DNA of 64,000 bases, taken from the NCBI RefSeq assembly GCF_000718635.1, contig NZ_JOBF01000004.1:124001-188000 (forward strand). The letters are read 5' to 3'. Source of the DNA: Streptomyces varsoviensis (lineage in GTDB: Bacteria; Actinomycetota; Actinomycetes; Streptomycetales; Streptomycetaceae). The position numbers and the translations under genes are program-made. Below the pieces are notes generated by a model. The model did not search any database. It was not told the DNA's origin and saw nothing but the letters and a program-made list of their open reading frames with translations. This document shows, in pieces, positions 59,184 through 64,000 of the stretch (within the stretch, counting starts at the first letter, position 1; every line of letters starts with the position of its first letter).

Positions 59184-60155
59184 ATGGCTGCCTGGGACAC
59201 GGAGAGCACCGGCGTGATTCCCGTACAGCGAATGCGGCCCGGAGACCACGCCTTCGTGAGTTACGAGGACGACGAGGGCCCCTGGGGCGTCCTGACCGCG
59301 TTCGCGTGGACGGGGCTCGGCCGGGGCGAGAAGGTGATGCTCTTCCCGACGCCCGGGCTGCCCGAGAGCGAGGTCCTCGACCGCCTCGACGCCTGGGGGC
59401 CGGCCGCGTCGGCCGCGCGGCGCAGGGGCCAGATCGTGCTCAGCAGCATGCGGTCGCTGATCCTCCCCCATCGGAAGTTCACGCCGGAGCGGCAGTGGGA
59501 GGGCATCACGACGGAGACCGAGCGCGCGGTACGGGAGGGCTACCAGGGGTTCCGCGCGTACATCGACATGCACTGGGTGGCGGATCTCGACGCGGACATC
59601 GAGACGATGCTCTACCGCGAGACGCACGCGGACCATCTCTTCGAGACCGCCCCGTACAGCGAGATCTGCGCGTACGACCGCCGGGCGTTCAGCGGGGAGG
59701 TGCTGGACGCCATGGCCGCGGCCCACCCCAGGAACCTCCTGGAGCGGCTGGGGTCGCTGCGGGTGGTCCACGCCGATGACGGCGTGGTGCGGCTGACCGG
59801 TGACGCGGACCTGGCGACGCGTGCGGAGTTCACGGCCGCGCTGAAGGCGGCCATGGCCCGTACGCCGGTGGCCGGCCGGCTGCTCGTGGACCTCACCGAC
59901 CTGAACTTCCTCGGCGTGGGCTGCGCCGCCGACCTGCTGCTCGTGGCCGAACGGGCCGAGGGCGGCAGACGGATAGAGGTGCGGTGCGACGCCTTTCAGG
60001 CGCGTACGCTGCGCAGGCTCGGCGCGGGCTCCAACCGCCGCCTGGCGGTGGCGGAGGCGGCGGGCGAACGCCTGGACCGGGGGGTAGGCGGCGAGCCGGG
60101 CGACGGGCCGGGCGAGGGGCTGGGCGAGGGGTCGGTTCAGGGGAGGCAGCGATGA
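59184..60155 (+). CDS. MEDS sensor domain fused to STAS
   Basis: The 323-residue protein has a MEDS domain (residues about 15-180: MRPGDHAFVSYEDDEGPWGV, then EKVMLFPTPG and ICAYDRRAF). This domain is found in proteins thought to sense small molecules such as one-carbon compounds. A STAS domain follows (about 190-285: VVRLTGDADLATRAEF then LLVDLTDLNFLGVGCAADLL). The phosphorylation loop lacks the D-S-S/T-G motif (it reads LGVGCA), so regulation by phosphorylation is unlikely. The Gly-rich tail overlaps the ATPase gene by ATGA. Confidence 0.86.
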   Translation: MAAWDTESTGVIPVQRMRPGDHAFVSYEDDEGPWGVLTAFAWTGLGRGEKVMLFPTPGLPESEVLDRLDAWGPAASAARRRGQIVLSSMRSLILPHRKFTPERQWEGITTETERAVREGYQGFRAYIDMHWVADLDADIETMLYRETHADHLFETAPYSEICAYDRRAFSGEVLDAMAAAHPRNLLERLGSLRVVHADDGVVRLTGDADLATRAEFTAALKAAMARTPVAGRLLVDLTDLNFLGVGCAADLLLVAERAEGGRRIEVRCDAFQARTLRRLGAGSNRRLAVAEAAGERLDRGVGGEPGDGPGEGLGEGSVQGRQR

Positions 60156-60631
60156 GGTCCGATCCCCGCGACCTCTCCGGCGGCGACGGTGCCGAGGAAT
60201 GGCTGCTGGAGTGCGTCTTCACCGGCGAGGACCTGCCGGGCCTGCGGGTGGCCGTCGGTGAGTGCGCGGCGTCGGCGGGGCTCAAGGAACCGCGCTGGGG
60301 TGAGTTCGTGCTGGCCGTCAACGAGATCGCCTCCAACGCGATCGAGCACGGCGGCGGTCGCGGCTGCCTGACGCTGCGCCGGCGCAGCGGCGAGCTGGAG
60401 TGCCGCATCGCCGACGACGGCCCCGGCTTCCCGGAGTCCGTCATCCCCGAACTCCTGCCGGGCCTCGACGGCGCGCACACCGGCCGGGGGCTGTGGCTGG
60501 CCCGGCTGGTGACCGACCGGCTGGTGATAGACGGCGGGGCGGCGGGGGCGTCGGAGGCGATGGGGGAGGGGGGCGCGCCGGACGGCGTCCAGGCCGTGGG
60601 CGCGGTGGTGACGCTGGCGATAAGGGTGTGA
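60152..60631 (+). CDS. RsbW-like ATP-binding protein paired with MEDS-STAS
   Basis: The 159-residue protein shows the N box AVNEIASNAIEHGG, G1 box ADDGPGFPES and G2 box HTGRGLWLARL of GHKL anti-sigma-type ATPases. GGGAGG precedes the start. Overlap with the MEDS-STAS gene means that they are made together and probably bind each other, as a sensor-linked partner-switching pair. A Gly-rich insert (GGAAGASEAMGEGGAPDG) lies near the C terminus. Confidence 0.88.
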   Translation: MRSDPRDLSGGDGAEEWLLECVFTGEDLPGLRVAVGECAASAGLKEPRWGEFVLAVNEIASNAIEHGGGRGCLTLRRRSGELECRIADDGPGFPESVIPELLPGLDGAHTGRGLWLARLVTDRLVIDGGAAGASEAMGEGGAPDGVQAVGAVVTLAIRV

Positions 60632-60863
60632 CGCCGCGCGGGCCCGCCGTGCCGTGCCGAGGCGGGTTGTGGGGGGACGTGCCGTGACGGGTTGATGGGG
60701 CGATGGGCCGTGCGGTTGGTGGCCGTTGGTGCGTGTGAGGCACCAGAGGAGCAGGGGGCTACGTACACCCCTGATCGGCGGGTTGGGGGGATGGTGGGGG
60801 CGTCCGCGGGGGCGGAAGCTGAAGGCGTCACCTCCCGTCGTCCTTCGTTCAAGGAGAGCCCCC

Positions 60864-62051
60864 ATGTCCGACGATTCCCAGCGGCTTCGCGGCGTTCGCG
60901 CATCGCGGTGGACCAAGCGGCGGCGGAGGATCGCGCTGACGGCCGCGATCGCCGCCGGGCTGGCCGTCTGCACCACGCTGACCGTGGCGAACGCGCAGTC
61001 GCGCGGGCCGGGGGACGGCGGCGTGCGCAAGGGCCTGGAGCGGCTGGTGCACGAGGACGACTACCCGGCCGCCCTGGCCTCCTCGACCGGGCGGGACGGC
61101 CGTACGCACAACTACACCGCGGGCGTCGCGGACCTGAAGACCAAGGCGAAGGTGCCGGTGGACGGGCAGGTTCGGGCCGGCAGCAACACCAAGCCGTTCA
61201 CGGCCGCGGTCGTGCTGCAACTGGCGGGGGAGGGCAAGATCGACCTTGCGGCGCCGGTCGAGCGGTATCTGCCGAACCTCGTACGGGGCGAGGGGATCGA
61301 CGGCCGCCGCATCACGGTCCACCAGTTGCTCCAGCACACCAGCGGGCTGCCGGACTACGCCCAGTTCATGGAGGCCCCGAACGGCAAGGGCCGCCACCTG
61401 TACGTACAGCCCCGCTCCATGCTCGACCTGGCGCTGGCCCACAAGGCCAACTTCGAACCCGGCAAGGGCTGGTCGTACAGCAACACCAACTACCTGCTGG
61501 CCGGGCTGATCATCGAGAAGGTCACCGGCCGCCCGCTGGCCGAGGAGATCGACCACCGGGTCATCCAGCGCGCCGGGCTGCACCACACCTACTTCCCGGC
61601 CCCCGGCGACGAGTCCATCCGGGGCGCCCACCCCGAGGGCTACCTCGCCGTGAAGCCCGGGGCGCCGCTGGAGAAGATCACGAAGATGGACCCGTCGGCG
61701 GCCTGGGCGGCCGGCCAACTGATCTCCACGCCGAGCGACCTGAACCGCTTCTTCACCGCACTCTTCGACGGCAAGCTCCTGAAGCCGGCGCAGCTCAAGC
61801 AGATGCGTACGACCGTCCCGGCGCCCGGTCTGTGGCCGGGGGCGCGGTACGGGCTCGGCGTGATCAGCACCCCGCTGAGCTGCGGCGGCCTGATGTGGGG
61901 GCACGGCGGCGACATATCCGGCTACCACACGCTGGGCGGCGTCACAGACGGCGGCCGCGCGGTGACGGTCGCGGTCACGGCCGACGGACCCTCCTCCGCC
62001 CGGGGCCCGGCCGACGTCCAGGCCGTGGTGGACACCGCTCTGTGCAAGTGA
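60864..62051 (+). CDS. Secreted serine hydrolase, beta-lactamase class C/DD-peptidase fold
   Basis: The 395-residue protein starts after AAGGAG and has an N-terminal signal peptide or anchor (RRRIALTAAIAAGLAVCTTL). The catalytic triad of the family is complete: SxxK as Ser107-Asn-Thr-Lys110 in RAGSNTKPFT, the Y-x-N motif as WSYSNTNYLL and the H-x-G-type motif as WGHGGDISGY. It may act on cell wall peptides or as an esterase. It is a single gene with no resistance context. Confidence 0.88.
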   Translation: MSDDSQRLRGVRASRWTKRRRRIALTAAIAAGLAVCTTLTVANAQSRGPGDGGVRKGLERLVHEDDYPAALASSTGRDGRTHNYTAGVADLKTKAKVPVDGQVRAGSNTKPFTAAVVLQLAGEGKIDLAAPVERYLPNLVRGEGIDGRRITVHQLLQHTSGLPDYAQFMEAPNGKGRHLYVQPRSMLDLALAHKANFEPGKGWSYSNTNYLLAGLIIEKVTGRPLAEEIDHRVIQRAGLHHTYFPAPGDESIRGAHPEGYLAVKPGAPLEKITKMDPSAAWAAGQLISTPSDLNRFFTALFDGKLLKPAQLKQMRTTVPAPGLWPGARYGLGVISTPLSCGGLMWGHGGDISGYHTLGGVTDGGRAVTVAVTADGPSSARGPADVQAVVDTALCK

Positions 62052-62222
62052 GTGCGGGGGCGGCGGTGCGGGGCGGGTGCGCCTCGCCGCCGGCCGGTAC
62101 CTGACTCCGGCGCCGCCTCGGCCCCGCGCCCGCGCCCGGCGAGGTAGTGACATACCCGGCGGTACGGAAGCAGAATCGGGTCTACCTACTCGCGCGTAAC
62201 AGGCCACCGGGAGGCACCCCCG

Positions 62223-63959
<1,737 letters not shown>

Positions 63960-64000
63960 GGGGTTGGGGCGCTGGGGACCCAGGTCGGGCGGGGCAGGGG

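Overview
The window looks like Streptomyces chromosome. It is very GC rich, third codon positions are almost always G or C, genes overlap through ATGA/GTGA stop-start junctions, and it carries a chaplin, three GAF-ANTAR regulators, a SigE-type sigma factor, anti-sigma-type ATPases and STAS proteins. The serS-pheA-dtpA-CopCD-ecuC-sco order is the core-chromosome arrangement known from S. lividans and S. coelicolor, so most of the first 31 kb is conserved backbone.

Layout. 1-4.4 kb: end of a LysR regulator, a DHA2-type efflux pump, a divergent two-module Lrp/AsnC regulator and a rhomboid-fold membrane protein. 4.5-9.2 kb: an antirepressor-like gene, a HAD phosphatase, serS and pheA. The serS-pheA gap holds a cluster of DnaA boxes, and two matching palindrome-plus-DnaA-box segments lie near 4.9 and 5.5 kb. 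9.5-15.9 kb: copper trafficking genes. 16-31.7 kb: signalling genes (ATPases, GAF-ANTAR, STAS, PP2C-like), pepP, a GDPD, an HtrA-like protease and tRNA-Ser(UGA).

31.8-36.7 kb is an island bounded by a 57-bp exact duplication of the 3' part of tRNA-Ser. It holds two small paralogous genes (one broken), an XRE regulator with a DUF6879 partner and a small third protein, and a 13-repeat type I-E-like CRISPR array. It has no recognisable integrase and no cas genes, so it reads as a decayed integrative element carrying an orphan array. Just beyond it, 38.3-45.9 kb holds a possible small biosynthetic locus: two MFS exporters, a B12-binding-type radical SAM enzyme, a clavaminate-synthase-like Fe(II)/2-oxoglutarate oxygenase and a glycosyltransferase.

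46-48.5 kb: a TetX-like FAD monooxygenase diverges from a regulator that keeps most tetracycline-contacting residues of classical TetR, with a tetO-like operator between them; an epoxide hydrolase remnant follows. 49-51.3 kb: a short chaplin, a primase/polymerase-like protein and a small secreted protein. 51.4-56.7 kb: a five-gene operon matching in content the mycobacterial igr (chsE1-chsE2-chsH1-chsH2-ltp2) steroid side-chain operon. 56.7-64 kb: a secreted DUF1906 protein with a strange repetitive N terminus, a SigE-family sigma factor, a MEDS-STAS/ATPase pair, a serine hydrolase and an acyl-CoA synthetase.
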